From the NCBI GenBank assembly GCA_945910005.1, contig OX246747.1, positions 15,260,746 through 15,324,745 of the forward strand: 64,000 nucleotides of DNA. Direction: 5' to 3'. How positions within the stretch are numbered: the stretch's first letter is position 1; each line of letters starts with the position of its first letter. Below the pieces are notes generated by a model, which saw only the letters and a list, made by a program, of their open reading frames with translations, was not told where the DNA came from and ran no database searches. This document shows, one piece after another, positions 27,285-39,245 of this stretch. The position numbers and the translations under genes are program-made. The DNA comes from Isoperla grammatica. Taxonomy: Eukaryota; Arthropoda; Insecta; Plecoptera; Perlodidae.

Positions 27285-30200
27285 TTAGATTCGTCTGATA
27301 AGTTTCAATTTAAACTTTCTTCTTTCATTATCATATTTGTTACATTGAATTAGAATGTGTTTTACAGTCAGAACAACATTACATACATCACATACTGGGG
27401 CAGGTTCGTTTCTTAGTAAGTAGCCTTGGTTAAGGTATGTATGGCCGATACGGAGACGGGTCAAGACTACTTCTTCGCGACGGCAAAATCGTCTAGAAGA
27501 AAACCAAGGTGATATGGTGTCTTTAATCTCCCTTAGTTTATTACAAGGTACATTTTTCCAACTATCGTTCAATTCTTTCTTTAAACGATGCCGTAGAAAG
27601 ACTTTTAGGTCAGATGTGAGGACTAATTTACAGTCTGTAGGTCGCTTCGTTCAGGCAGCTTTGGCGCACTTGTCGGCCACCTCGTTGCCCACAATGCCTG
27701 CATGGCCTGGCACCCAACAAAACACTGCACACTTTCCATTTGTGGATAGTTTTGTTAATAGAATTTGAATTTTATTAATCAGAGGGTGCCTTGAGTATAA
27801 TTCAAACATTGATTGAAGTGAGCTTAACGAGTCAGTACATATAAAAAACTTTGTATGTTTGCTCCTAAAACAATAAATAATGCTTTGCATAATTGCATAG
27901 AGTTCTGCATGGAATATGCTAAAAAGAGGGTCTAGGTTAAATAAAAACTGTTTGTCAGTAGTAACAAAAGCGCAGCCAACCTCATCCTGAGTTCTGGAAC
28001 CATGTGTATAAATACACTCGTAGTCAGAGTATTGAGCTCGTATTTCATTAAACAATGCTTGGTACTGTGGGGATGATGTGGTACCCTTCTTGCATTGTGA
28101 CAGGCTTGTGATGCAGATTGGCTGACTGAAGGTCCAAGGAGGCGTTGAATTGAAAGATTGATTGATTGATTCATGGGGCTTAACGTCTCATATTTTCGCA
28201 ACTATGGCCAATCGAGACGATGAGCGGGTGATAATGATTATGAGAAAGATGATGATGAAGAATAAAGCCAGATCCGAATCAGGTCCATTGTACGTCGCGT
28301 GGGTCGTCATACGGGAGTCCAGCAAGGGAGGGCAGGGCCATGTGGGAGGAGAAATCTTCAGTGGGACAGTGGGGGGGGAATGGGCAGGGTCTCCTTTTGT
28401 CGCCTCTTACGACTAGCAGAGTCACTCTGGGCCTATTCTTCCCCGGGCCCAGACGGGCTTTGAATTGAAAGAAGTAAGGAATACAACTGGTAGTTTAGTG
28501 TCTAATTTTTGTAATAATTTATGGCTTCTGATTCCTACTGGCCTCGTAGCCTTTTGTCTTACCTCATAGTGGGTTTTGTACATTGGTTTAAAAACGGTTT
28601 TATGAGAAGGGTTTTTGGGAGATCCTAACAAAGAGGCAACATAGTTCAGGAGCAAATAATCTCGCCGGGCATACAGAGGGGGTTCCCCAGCCTCACAACA
28701 TAGGCTGGGAATTGGGCTTGTTCTAAACGCCCCGGTTGAGAGTCTGATGCCTGTGTGGTGAATTGTGTCTAAGGTTTTTATATACGACGGCCTAGCAGAG
28801 TTGTATATGAGGCTGGCAAAGTCCAATTTCGATCGGATCAGTGAGCGGTAGAGATTAAGCATTACCGTATGGTCTGCTCCCCAACTGGTATTACTTAAAA
28901 CTCGTAAGATGTTCAAGGCTCTAACACACTTCGTTTTGAGCTGCTGGATGTGGGGTTTCCACGATAGTTTGGAGTCGAACCACATCCCTAAGCAACGGGC
29001 GGAGTCAGAAAAGGTGAGTTCCTGGCCCTTCATTATCAGAGAAGGGTTCGGACGAAAGCCTCGGTGTCGGGAAAAATGTATACATGTTGTTTTCGAGACG
29101 GAGAATCTGTATCCTGTTTGGTTAGCCCATTTCTCTAGACGTCTTATGTTTATTTGCAGTTGACGCTCGATGGAGCTCAAGAACGCCGCTCTGAAAGCAA
29201 TTGCGAAATCGTCGACAAAAAGTGATGATATCACAGGTTTTTTAATAAAAGAAGCGATGCCGTTTATTGATATGGCAAATAAAACCACACTTAAAACCGA
29301 ACCCTGAGGTACACCGTTTTCTTGATAAAACGTGTGTGATAAAAAAATTCCCGATTCGGACTCTAAAACGCCTTTCTGATAAAAAATTTGCTATGAAATG
29401 TGGTAAATGTCCCCGTATACCCCAGTTGTGGAGAGTTTTTAAAATGCCATATCTCCACGTCGTGTCATATAGGCCTTCTCTAAATCGAAGAAAACAGCAA
29501 CAACGTGTTGCTTCATTAAAAACGCGTTCTGAATGTATCCTTCCAGATGGACTAGATTGTCAAGGACAGAGCGGCCCCGACGAAATCCTGACTGTTCTGG
29601 GGCAAGTAAGTTCTGGCTTTCCAGTATCCACATCAATCTTTTGTTCACCATCTTTTCAAACAGCTTACACAAACAACTTGTCAACGAGATTGGGCGGTAG
29701 CTAGAAAGATCTTTTTTGTTCTTGCCTGGTTTGAGGATAGGAATGGTTGTTGTGTCCTGCCAGGATTTAGGAAACTTGTCCTCTAACCAAATACGATTCA
29801 ACATCTTAAGTAGGTATTGGTGAGAAGCTGTTGATAGGTGTTTGAACATTTCATTATGGAGGTTGTCCGGTCCGGGGGCGCTGTTCTTTAGTTCTTTTAG
29901 TATTGAAAAATATTCCCATTTAGTAAATGGGAAATTATAGCTTTCTTCCGTGTGAGAGTCAAAGTTTAAAATATTTCTTTCTTCCTTATCTTTATGTAGA
30001 AAAAATGTTTTCGAGTAGTTTCCAGAGCTTGAGACACGGGCATAATATTCGCCCAAGGCATTGGTCATCTCTATCTGGGTGGTCACGAGGCGGCCGTTAA
30101 CCGAAACACCAGTAGGGCTAGAGGAAGTATTTTTACCGGCGATTTTTTTAACCTTTTCCCAGACTTTCGATGTGGGAGTGTGGTGGTTAATTGTGGTAAT

Positions 30201-31214
30201 ATATTCCTGCCATGAACGTTTTCGGGATTGTTTAAATATATACCGAGCTTTAGCTCGTAGCTTCCTAAATAACTCCAGATTGGCTTGAGTTGGCGACTTT
30301 TTAAATTGTTTTAAAGCTTTACGACGATCCTTTAGCGCTGTCTTACATTCACTGTTCCACCAGGGAACTGGACGGCGACGGGGAAAAACAGACGTCTGGG
30401 GAATAGTGGACCTGGCAGCGGCAATAAGTGTGTCGGTGACATGAGATACTTGATCCTGGATATCGGTGAAATGTTCTTCTTTAAACACAGCCAGTTTCTC
30501 GAATAGATCCCATTTGGCACGCTTTAGATCCCATTTTGGATTCCTCTGTCTAGACTCTCCCCCATGTGAGAGCCGTATTGATATGGGGAAATGATCGCTT
30601 CCACATAAATCAGGTAAAACCTCCCAATTCAAATCCATACAGAGAGAAGGCGTACAGATTGTAAGATCTATGGCGGAATAGGAGCCGTTGGCAGTACTAA
30701 AATAAGTGGAGTCACCGTTATTAAGAAGAACGAGGTCTTGTGCCATTAAAATGTTTTCAATTAAAATACCTCTATGGTTGGATGTAATTCCACCCCATAA
30801 AATGTTGTGTGCATTAAAATCACCGAATAAAATATATGGTCGTGGTAATTGACGTAAAAGGTTAGTGACTAGACTTTTAGATATCACAGCTTGTGGAGGC
30901 AGGTACACGCTACACATGGTGATGAGACCAGGGAGGGCTACTCGGACAGCCACTGCCTGCAAAGGTGTTGTGAGAGGCAGTGGTTCAGAGAATACGGTGT
31001 CCTGTACTAAGATAGCCGTTCCTCCCTGAGCCCGGTCACCTGTTGTATCGTCACAGCGGTAAAAAGTAAATCCGCGCAACTTTGGGTTGTCTGACATCTT
31101 AAAATGCGTTTCTTGCAGACATAACAGAGTGGGATTGTGCCTTGAGATTAGTAGCTTTATCTCCTCTAATCTTGTAAAATACCCTCTTACGTTCCACTGT
31201 AATAAAACATCCAT
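27285..31214 (-). pseudogene. ORF2 (endonuclease, reverse transcriptase, RNase H) of I-type copy 2
   Basis: Opens MDVLLQWNVRGYFTRLEEI and runs without a break for 590 codons through endonuclease (CLQETHFKMSD, FGDFNAHNILWG, GSDHFPISI) and the fingers of reverse transcriptase (YRPISLTSCLCKLFEKM, QSGFRRGRSVLDN). Frameshifts near 29470 and 29300 interrupt the palm; the frame resumes with FVDDFAIAFRAAF. A 303-bp SINE at 28157 splits the connection to RNase H (YTHGSRTQDEVGCAF, CWVPGHAGIVGNEVADKCA). A TGA replaces Cys after CAKAA near 27650; the C-terminal Cys/His motif CDVCNVVLTVKHILIQC follows. Confidence 0.88.
28157..28459 (-). mobile_element. B-head SINE in I-type ORF2, 12-bp TSD
   Basis: Complete B element in minus orientation, tail GATTGATTGATT at the low end and CCCGGGCCCAGACGGG head at the high end. 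TTGAATTGAAAG flanks it at 28145-28156 and 28460-28471. Confidence 0.93.
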
Positions 31215-31244
31215 ATTAAGGTTCTTGTTGATAAAACGTTAAAA

Positions 31245-33026
31245 CTAAGATGGTCTTGGTTTCTTTAAAAATTCTGCTACCCTAGAGGTAGCAGGGGTGA
31301 GAGGAGTAGTGTCCATCTCCTCTTCACTTTCTTCCTCTTCGCCGGAGAAGGACTCCGAATGGCTTTTACTAAAGCCACGTACTAAAACATGTCGCTCCCT
31401 TTTGGGCCGTCGTATATTTTTTCCTGGCTGTTGGTCAGAATGCGATTGTGTATTTCTGTTCAATTTTATACCCTTGTTTGTGTTTGTCGCTTTTTGAGCA
31501 ACATCCAACACCTTTTCTATTGGAACGAGTTTAGTTTTTTCTTTACAATCCATTGGTTAATACTTTTATCTTCTGCTGATGATGTATCGAGTTTCGTCAA
31601 TAGATCTTGAATTATTTTATTCTGTTCATTAATTCGAGTTTCTTGAGTTTCTAAAATCTGCTGCTGGCGTTCAATAGTTTGTTTTAGTTGTTGGATGGTA
31701 TCCATTAGTTCAGTCATGACAGTGGTATTTGGGGTATTTGTAGTGATTTCTGGTTCTGGTAAAGACATAGAGGAGGCATTGAAGCTGGGAACGGACGGTT
31801 GGCTTACAACTATTTCGGCAAACGATTTTTTAAAAATTGGGGCAGCAATTTCGCGGTATTTTTTCCTAGCCTCGAATACTGACAGGTTTTCCTTTGCTCT
31901 TAGTTCTTGGATTCCTCTTTCCTCAATGTATTTTGGGCATTTGAACGATGATGCGGGGTGATCCCCCTTACAGTTAACACAGAGCATGGCTGTTGGGCAC
32001 TCATCAGAAGTGTGAGGCTCCTGTGCACACACAGCGCAAACGGCCTTTGCCTTGCATGATTTTTGGGAATGTCCAAACCTCTGGCATTGAAAACATCGCA
32101 AAGGTTTGGGTACGTACGGTCTCACTTCCACCTTGTGATAGCCGGCGAAAATATACTTGGGTGCGTTGGGGCTGTCGAAAGTCAGGATAAATATTGGTGT
32201 CGGTTTGAGGGATCCAGTACGTTTACTCTGAACGTGATAAACATCCGTCACGCCTTGAGATGCGAGCTCGATCTTAATCTCGTCGGGGGAGCAATACATT
32301 AAATCGAAGCATTTTATAACGCCCTTGGATGTATTAAGTGTAGGATGTGGCTCAACTACAACAGGAATATCGCCCAGATGATTGGCGTTCAGTAGCAGGT
32401 TCGTGTGTTTTTCAACATCAGATTCAATTAGCAGTGTGCCATTCCTGAGTTTTCTGGCAGACTTAACTTGGGAGGATATACCTTCTATGATTGATTGATA
32501 AATGGGGCTTAACGTCTCATATTTATGCAACGATGGCTAATCGAGACGATGAGCGGGTGATAATGAAGATGAGAAAGATGATAATGAAGAATAAAGCCAC
32601 ATCCGAATCAGATCCATTGTACGTCGCGTGAGTTGTCATACGGGAGTCCAGCAAGGGAGGGCAGGGCCAAGTGGGAGGAGAAATATTCAATGGGACAGTG
32701 GGGGGGAAAGGGGATTGGGGTTTGGACTGCACTTTTTCTGACTTCTCCTCTACGACCAGTCCGGCTTGGGTGGCCCTACCAGAAGCATACGCTTCCGCCT
32801 GCCCAGGGACTGCCACCTTATCGTGGTGGGCAGGTTTGCGTGCTTTGTTGATCCCGAGAGATATACCTTCTATACCTTTGCGTATGTAAAAGGGTGAAAC
32901 CTTGTCAAACGTGGTATCTTTTTCGGTTCTTTTCACAATAAGGAACTTTGGGGTAGCTCCTACTGTTCTCACAGTCTTTTTAATATTGTTGTCATCTTCC
33001 TCTTCTACATGGCTTCTCTTACCCAT
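31245..33026 (-). pseudogene. ORF1 (gag-like) of I-type copy 2
   Basis: ATG at 33026 (MGKRSHVEEEDDNN). The frame FVKR..FYIRKGIEGIS is interrupted by a 371-bp SINE at 32489-32859 and resumes with VKSARKLRNGTLLIESD. Three zinc knuckles follow: CFQCQRFGHSQKSC, CAVCAQEPHTSDEC and CVNCKGDHPASSFKC, then a Gln-rich coiled coil (QQLKQTIERQQQILETQETR). A frameshift near 31540 separates the final 100 codons, which end in an acidic patch (SGEEEESEEEMDTT). Position 9949 of copy 1 is a stop, here Lys. Confidence 0.85.
32489..32859 (-). mobile_element. Recombinant A/B SINE with inverted 5' end, 14-bp TSD
   Basis: In minus orientation: common tail, B body, then head-A sequence back to GGCGGAAGCGTATGC; the first about 60 bp of head A (32797-32859) lie in the opposite orientation. 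GATATACCTTCTAT flanks the whole at 32475-32488 and 32860-32873, so it is one insertion. Confidence 0.93.
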
Positions 33027-33640
33027 AACTAGTTTGGGGACAACCCACAACAATCCTTGGAACCAGGACTCAACTAACGCACGTCGGTTCTACCGCATAG
33101 GGCCTTGTAAACGAAATGGGGTCCACCCCATGGAGAGCTAGACATGACAACGTACCCCCATGAAATGGAGCCCATTTACGACTTCCTGTTGCATCAAGTG
33201 GCGTGTAGGAAAGTGCCAATTTCACGTCCGGGTGTCTGCAGGCGCAATTGACCTTCTAACACTGCACGCAGGCCGGCCGGGAGCCCACGGATGGCCCTTG
33301 TGCAATGGGCATACAGCCAACGCAACCTGCAGACAGGCCCAAGGCAATCTAATCCATCAGTGTACCGAATCTGTTCCATTGCCATGCCTGGTCGTCATCG
33401 GAGGTGCTAAGGGCAGGTCCAAGTCCATTGCAGGGTCGTTATACGAAGGGCAAAATTTGGTGGGCGTTTGGATCGCAAGGAGGGCCGGCAAGTATGTAGA
33501 AGGAAGAAATGAAAGAGGAAAAGAAAAGATGATGAAGGCTATGCGAGATGATTACAGGGATGACAAAAGGAATGCGCGAGAGCCCTCTTTGCGGGCACCG
33601 GTCACCACGAGGAGGGACCCACCTCGACCGGCTGATTGTT

Positions 33641-34190
33641 GATCAGCCAATGATATACTACTACGTGTTTATACCTTATACCTTGTGACTATTACAATAC
33701 ATTATAACTTTGAGTGTTATAGGTTTTCAAGATTTTTTGATATCCAGGAGTGTTGTGCCAGTGTTCGTAAAGGTCTGCATCGTAACCTTTTCGGAAAAGT
33801 TATCTCTAGCATTACGACCCATAAATTTATCGGCTGATCTTTTAGTTTCAAAGTCTACGACAAACATAAGGAAACGTTGAGGTTGGTCTATGTAATAAAA
33901 TTTTAGGAAAACGTTGAGAACATCGTCCATTTTCTTTTTCTAAAGACCTGTGCATTAAGCCGGAATTGAGATAAAATTGATTTGGTAAAGCTGTCAAAGA
34001 CTCGAATATTTTGTAACTAAACCTCCTTTTAGTAATGTTATTTTAGAGTGTTTGGCCAACGAACCGGTATAAACACAAGAAATGGATGATGTCAAGCAGG
34101 AGATCGTTAGGATCAATTAGCAACAATTAAATATTCAATATTAACTAAATTATATTGTAAAGTTAGATGTTCATTACATTTATTATATAT
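33641..34190. other. AT-rich spacer with one small ORF
   Basis: Apart from the ORF at 33727-33930 nothing is recognised. Confidence 0.5.
33727..33930 (-). other. Unidentified 67-codon ORF
   Basis: MDDVLNVFLKFYYIDQPQRF, LMFVVDFETKRSADKFMG, NFSEKVTMQTFTNTG. ATG at 33930 lies in AAAATGG context. Composition is protein-like, but the family is unknown and there is no second exon in view. Confidence 0.25.
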
Positions 34191-34328
34191 AAGCAGCGCG
34201 CTGCCAGGCAGGAGCATCAGTCATCTTCAGAACACCGACCTAGTGACGTCAAGAGTGATTCTCGTCGCAACCAAGTGTGTGTGCAGTTTACTCATGTAAA
34301 CTCTCACTCCTGTAGAAGGTGGAGATGT

Positions 34329-34474
34329 GGGACGAAAGAAGACCCTGTCCCTTCCCTCCCACTGTCCCACTGAATATGTCTCCTCCCACTTGGCCCTGCC
34401 CACCCTTGCTGGACTCCCATATGACGACCACGCGACTTTCAATGTATCTGATTCGGATGTGGCTTTATTATTTA
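34329..34474 (+). mobile_element. B-head SINE, truncated at both ends
   Basis: From AAGACCCTGTCCC through CACTTGGCCCTGCCC and GATTCGGATGTGGCTTTATT; replaced after that by a second B head. Confidence 0.8.
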
Positions 34475-34762
34475 TGTCTCGGCCCGGGGAGAATAGGCCC
34501 AGAGTGACTGCTAGTCGTAAGAGGCGACAAAAAGAGACACAGTCCCTGCCCCCCCCCCCCCCCCCCCCACTGTCCCACTGAATATGTCTCCTCCCACTTG
34601 GTCCTGCCCTCCCTTGCTGGACTCCCGTATTACGACCCACGCGACGTCAATGGATCTGATTCGGATGTGGCTTTATTCTTCATTATCATTGTTTTCTCGT
34701 CTCGATTAGCCTCGTTGCAAAAATATGAAACGTTAAGACCTAATAAAATATCAATCTATCTT
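34475..34762 (+). mobile_element. B-head SINE with long poly-C
   Basis: GTCTCGGCCCGGGGAGAATA head, a run of about 20 C, full body, and a diverged tail (GAAACGTTAAGACC). Confidence 0.85.
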
Positions 34763-34764
34763 AA

Positions 34765-34866
34765 TCATTATTATTGTCATCTTCATTATAACCCGCTCAT
34801 CGTCTTGATTAGCCATTGTTGCAAAAATATGAGACGTTAAGCCCCATTAGTTAATCCATCAATCTT
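34765..34866 (+). mobile_element. SINE tail-only copy
   Basis: TCTTCATTATAACCCGCTCA, CGTCTTGATTAGCC..GAGACG (one G-U pair in the stem) and an AATC-like end. Confidence 0.8.
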
Positions 34867-35546
34867 ACCCCATTTCGTGTGAAACCAAGGCCAACACCAC
34901 CTTCAGAACGCCACCGCACCAGAGTTTTCTTCATGCAACATGGCCCAGCCTACAAAATAAACAATAGAAGTACGCCGCCCCGCACCTCCACCTTCTACAG
35001 CAGTGGGTCGGTATACAGACAACGCGCGCCTCGGCTGACAATAGTCAGTCGACGTTAGGCTCTTGAATGACAAGGACGTGATAGGACTCGTGAACATGCC
35101 AGATGTAATTTTGGCGGAACGTCGGAACAATGGTTGACAGACTTCGGAGTGCACCAATATACTCACACAAACGGCGGAATATCCCGGAAGACAACAATTC
35201 CATATATATTTTAGTTTTCGCGGACATAAAAAAACCTGATTACATAATATCAAGCCGTTTAATGCGATCATAAGATATACATATAATTCCTAAAAAAGTG
35301 ATTTTTCCTATAAGATGACTTTTGTTGTGACAGGTCATCATGATAAACAGGTAAGATAATGCAAGACTCGCCGATCGAAGGTAATTACGGTCGAGGCGTG
35401 ATGGAGGGAAACCCGTACTTTGGTCAGAGATTAGTACAAACGCTACCCGAGCCTATGCCCTCGGGCCTGTCCAACAGCGAAATAAACGGACTGTAGGCGC
35501 AGTCTTCCCGCACTTTGATTCCTAAGTTGGCCGCCACGCTGCGCCA

Positions 35547-35620
35547 TCATTTCACCCACTCATTGTCTCGATTAGCCTCGTTGCAAAAATATGAGACGTT
35601 AAGCCCAAATAATCAATCAT
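35547..35620 (+). mobile_element. SINE tail-only insertion
   Basis: TTTCACCCACTCATTGTCTC, hairpin GTCTC/GAGAC, AAGCCCAAATAATCAATC; CATCAT on both sides is a possible short target duplication. Confidence 0.8.
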
Positions 35621-35625
35621 CATGC

Positions 35626-37249
35626 GTAGCGGTGGCGCGCTCACCGGCCGTGCACGCTGCACGGTGCCTAGATCAGATTGTATTCTTGCAGCGAGCGCAT
35701 CAGTGTTGTCTTGACCGCGGACGGAGCAGCACCAGGCTTGCATCCTAAGCCAGTCTTTATGTAGATAGTCTTCTTTGTGACATGTTCCGTTGTGTGATTT
35801 CGTGCAGTGAAAGTGCAAACAAGTGATTATTTATAGTTTTATAATTGGTTATAGATTTGGTTCAACGTAATTAATGTAGAGTGTGCTCAAGTCAAGGTAT
35901 TCCTACTCAGGTCAGTGATTTCCAACCAACAACAGGTCATTGTTTTAGTACCTACGTTAGAGCGTGTTATCTATTCTCTTGCTTGCGTAGCAGTCCTTCC
36001 CTATATCAGTCTGTATTCTTGCAGCGAGTGCATCAGTCTTCATAACTTAGCCCCCCCAGGCCAAGTACAACTGTCAAATGCCTTTTTAGTTGCGTTTGGG
36101 GGCAGCTAAACAAACTACATGTCGGGCGCGCCCTGTTGCGCACTATCTGATAGAATATCACAAAACTCCCAGTGAGGCCCCCATTAATTACATATTATAA
36201 AGTATTTTCGTTGGCAATCATTCTATTGTGTGCATTCAACTAATCACCGGTCTCCCGCTTTCGGGTTCCGAAGTAACTGTTGAAGAACTAACTGTAGTAA
36301 CTGAAGAATCACTGTTTATTTTTCTCTTTACCTTTTTTTGTGGACTTTTCTCCGTATTTTTTTATGTTTGCTTGCTCTTCTTCTGTTGCCGCTGGTCGAG
36401 TGAGCCGGCAGCATGTTCATTTGGTTGCTGATGAGATATCGCAGCTAGGGGAGCTGCGACATCACCAGCGTCTGGTTCTGAGTGCTGATCATCATTTGCG
36501 GGATCTGATTCGACTGGAACTGGCCGACGGTTATCACCTGTGACCAGGACGCAAAACATGATCACACCGTTAACCATAACTCTCTGTTACAGACAGTTTT
36601 CAAAATCAGTGCACCACATGTAAATGTGTTTTCTTTTTACATCATGAACACAAAGGAAGAGGAACTAAAACAAAGGCGGAGGAAGGCGGGTTGTTTGTGT
36701 ACATGAAATGTATTTTAGTGTGTGTTCTACCCATTTTACCGTGCATAGTGTAATCACACTGGGTTATAACTGTTGGTTCTTTATTAATGAGTTGTTAATC
36801 AATACACAAGTACAAGTTGACGTAGGCTAGCCGACATGTTGCTACCTGATTGCGTCCCCTGGTGCACGCTGTGCTGCCAACGTCATACACTCAAGACTAA
36901 AGTCAGTGTTGACAACTTATGGTTCTTGTTGCCAACTTCACATTATTACATCTTTCCCCCAGTTCGGGACAGCAGTGTATGAACAATACCTAGTTTAGAG
37001 ACCAGTAGACATAAATTTAAATTACCAAGTGATACATTGTTCGATTTTACTCATCTGTCTAAATCTAGTGTTAGGTTACAATAAAAATAACACAATTCTA
37101 TTTCTTTTGTTTTCCTGCTTATCTGTTTATTACATTACATAATACTTAAATTTATCAGGATCCTTTCTGTTCCTGCCACTAACACGTGGTTCAGGTGGTA
37201 GGCAAGTGTCCTTACTTTCAACATCAACAGTTTCTTTTCTGAGAACTTT
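35626..37249. other. Spacer with diverged repeats and one weak ORF
   Basis: TGTATTCTTGCAGCGAG occurs at about 35679 and 36011, so a short dispersed or tandem repeat is present. A minus frame at 36362-36577 (VPVESDPANDDQHSEPDAGD...) is hydrophilic and ORF1-like but unidentified. The motif GAAGAACTAACTGTAGTAAC at 36281 recurs at 38053. Confidence 0.45.
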
Positions 37250-37251
37250 TT

Positions 37252-37460
37252 CAGCCGGACTGGTCGAGGTGGAGAAGTCAGACAAAGTGCAGTCCACACC
37301 CCAATCCCCTTTCCTCCCCTTTCCCCAGGCCGCTCACGCTCCCTCCTATTTGCCCTTGTCCTCCAAACAGCCCCATATTTCATCTTCATATATCACCCAC
37401 TCATTGTCTCGATTAGCCTTGTTGCAAAAATATGAGACGTTAAGCCCAAATAATCAAATC
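37252..37460 (+). mobile_element. A-head SINE, 5' truncated
   Basis: Begins at AGCCGGACTGGTCGAGG, then GTGCAGTCCACACCCC, CCTCCAAACAGCCCCATATT and the tail AAGCCCAAATAATCAAATCA. Confidence 0.9.
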
Positions 37461-38464
37461 AGTAACACTTGTTGTTGTGTACCCCTTGGCTACCGATGTT
37501 CGACTGTCCCCGCCCCCACCGTCACGCGGGCTAAGTAGCCGTGGCGTCGGTGGAAGAGGGTACAGCCAAAGGCCGGCGCCAGGGGTACGGCTCGCAAGCT
37601 TTATTTGTGCATATGTTTACATTCAGGTTATAGTGCATGTTTACAATCTACAATGGTACAATGTGTTCAATATCGGCAAACGTGACGAGACCTCGCCCAC
37701 AACTAGTGGATATGTTGCATGTTCACAAGTGTGTCGGCGGGTGACCCATTAAGGATTGCATTATGTGGACGGATGAAAAAATAATCGCATTCTCGCGCGC
37801 TTTGTCCGTAGAGAATTATAATAACAATAATGGTATTATGTAATATACGTTCATCCATGAAGGATTAGCGTCTGGCATGTCACACTATTTGCATGTTAAA
37901 ACAGCAGTTTTCGCATTTTTCGAACCAAAGTTATTTGATTGGTTTTTTGTTTAATTCAAAGGTTTGACGAAAGTATTATTGCAAATACACATTTTATATT
38001 TAATTTGTTGTTTTTAATTAATATTTAGTGATGTGCTTTTCTAGAAACTGTCGAAGAACTAACTGTAGTAACTGTAGAATCACTTACTGTTTATTGCTTT
38101 TTTTCCTTTTCTCTTTCTCTTTTTTTTAATGCGTCTATTTGGCTTTGTTTGAGCTGGTAGACAGGATCGTTCAAGTTGTTAATTAAGTATGACCGGAAGC
38201 GATTGCGCAATCCTTCCCAAGTCTTCCCTGAAAATAATGTAATAAGAACTTAGAGGAACGTATCCTGTAAGTTCTTGGAATTGTGGTCATTAAATCTTTC
38301 CAGGATACGAGTTTGCAATTCAATATCAATGCCAAGAAAGCATTGTTGCTTGCACCTGTAAATAAAATACTGTATTTTATACAGGGCAAAGAACAGGCCC
38401 AGGCCTAGAAAAAACTTCATATTAACGCATATTTTAATGTTTTTTAAATCATTTGTTAAAAAAC
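37461..38464. other. Spacer without recognised gene
   Basis: GC-rich start (CCGTCACGCGGGCTAAG), then AT-rich DNA. No domain-bearing frame. Confidence 0.5.
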
Positions 38465-38815
38465 ACAATGCCTGCATGGCCTGGCAGGCAACTAAACATT
38501 GCACACTTTCCATTTGTGGATAATTATGTAAAGAGAATTTAAATTTTATTTATCAGAGGGTGCCTTGAATATAATTCCAATATTGATTGACGCCAGCTTA
38601 TCGAATCAGTACATATAAACTACTTTGTATGTTTGCTTCTAAGACAGTAAATAATGCTTTGCATAATTGCATAGAGTTCTGCATGGAAAATGCTAAAAAG
38701 AGGGTCTAGGTTAAATAAAAACTGTTTGTCAGTAGTAACAAAAGCGCAGCCAACTCCATCCTGAGTTCTGGATCCATCTGTATAAATACACTCGAAGTAA
38801 GAGTATTGAGCTCGT
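38465..38815 (-). pseudogene. I-type RNase H fragment, inverted 5' part
   Basis: Corresponds to 27680-28030 of I-type copy 2 (AATGCCTGCATGGCCTGGCA, AACTGTTTGTCAGTAGTAAC, GTATTGAGCTCGT). It ends where the plus-oriented remainder at 39104 begins in the element sequence, so the two are parts of one 5'-inverted insertion. Confidence 0.85.
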
Positions 38816-39075
38816 TCCTGGAGCTATGCCAACGGAAGCGTATGCTTCTGGTAGGGCCACCCTAGCCGGACTGGTCGAGGAAGAGTAGTCAGACGAAATG
38901 CAGTCCACAACCTCCCCACTCCCTCCCTTTTCCTCTCCCTTCCAATTTTTCACCCCGCCCTCCTACTTGCCTCTTTCCCCCATACAGCCCCCTATTGCAT
39001 CTTCATCTGTCACCCACTCATTGTCTCGATTAGCCTCGTTGCAAAAATATGAGACGTTAAGCCCAAATATCTATC
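38816..39075 (+). mobile_element. A-head SINE, 14-bp TSD
   Basis: GGAGCTATGCCAACGGAAGC to AAGCCCAAATATCTATC. Flanks AGTATTGAGCTCGT (38802-38815) and AGTATTGTGCTCGT (39076-39089) differ at one base. Inserted in the RNase H fragment. Confidence 0.9.
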
Positions 39076-39103
39076 AGTATTGTGCTCGTAATTCATACGT
39101 ATT

Positions 39104-39239
39104 CCATGCAGGCATTGTGGGCAATGAGGTGGCCGACTAGTGTGCCGAAGCTGCCTGCACCAAACGACCTAAAGACTGTAAATTAGTCTTCCTATCTGAC
39201 GTAAACGTTCTCCTACGGCACCGTTTAAAGGAAGAATTG
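39104..39239 (+). pseudogene. I-type RNase H fragment, sense 3' part
   Basis: Translates HAGIVGNEVAD, a stop, then CAEAACTKRPKDCKLV, matching the region after CWVPGHAG of the I-type elements; it is cut at 39240 by a B SINE. Confidence 0.85.
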
Positions 39240-39245
39240 AATTAG

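Larger units (their letters stand above)
27146..33640 (-). mobile_element. I-superfamily non-LTR retrotransposon, copy 2, with two nested SINEs
   Basis: About 6.5 kb, of which roughly 0.7 kb is inserted SINE. 5' UTR 33027-33640 shares CCGGTCGAGGTGGGTCCCTC (minus) and several other blocks with copy 1; ORF1 31245-33026; ORF2 27285-31214; 3' UTR with hairpin GGCACTGATAACC..TGTTTTGTGCC and an (AAG)n tail near 27150. Fewer lesions than copy 1. SINEs at 28157-28459 and 32489-32859 post-date it. Confidence 0.9.
34190..35225 (+). mobile_element. Penelope-like repeat, locus 2, interrupted by SINEs
   Basis: Outer parts 34190-34328 and 34867-35225 match the repeat at 23265-23700: GTAGAAGGTGGAGATG on the left and CCCCGCACCTCCACCTTCTA on the right form the same inverted pair, and CAACGCGCGCCTCGGCTGAC recurs. 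GGCGGAACGTC at 35113-35123 is the decayed hammerhead-like end. SINEs fill 34329-34866. Confidence 0.5.

Noticed and set aside
36228..38110. LTR retrotransposon between the two GAAGAACTAACTGTAGTAAC motifs
   Set aside because: Similarity covers only about 60 bp, no primer-binding site or polypurine tract is visible, and no gag-pol frame lies between.
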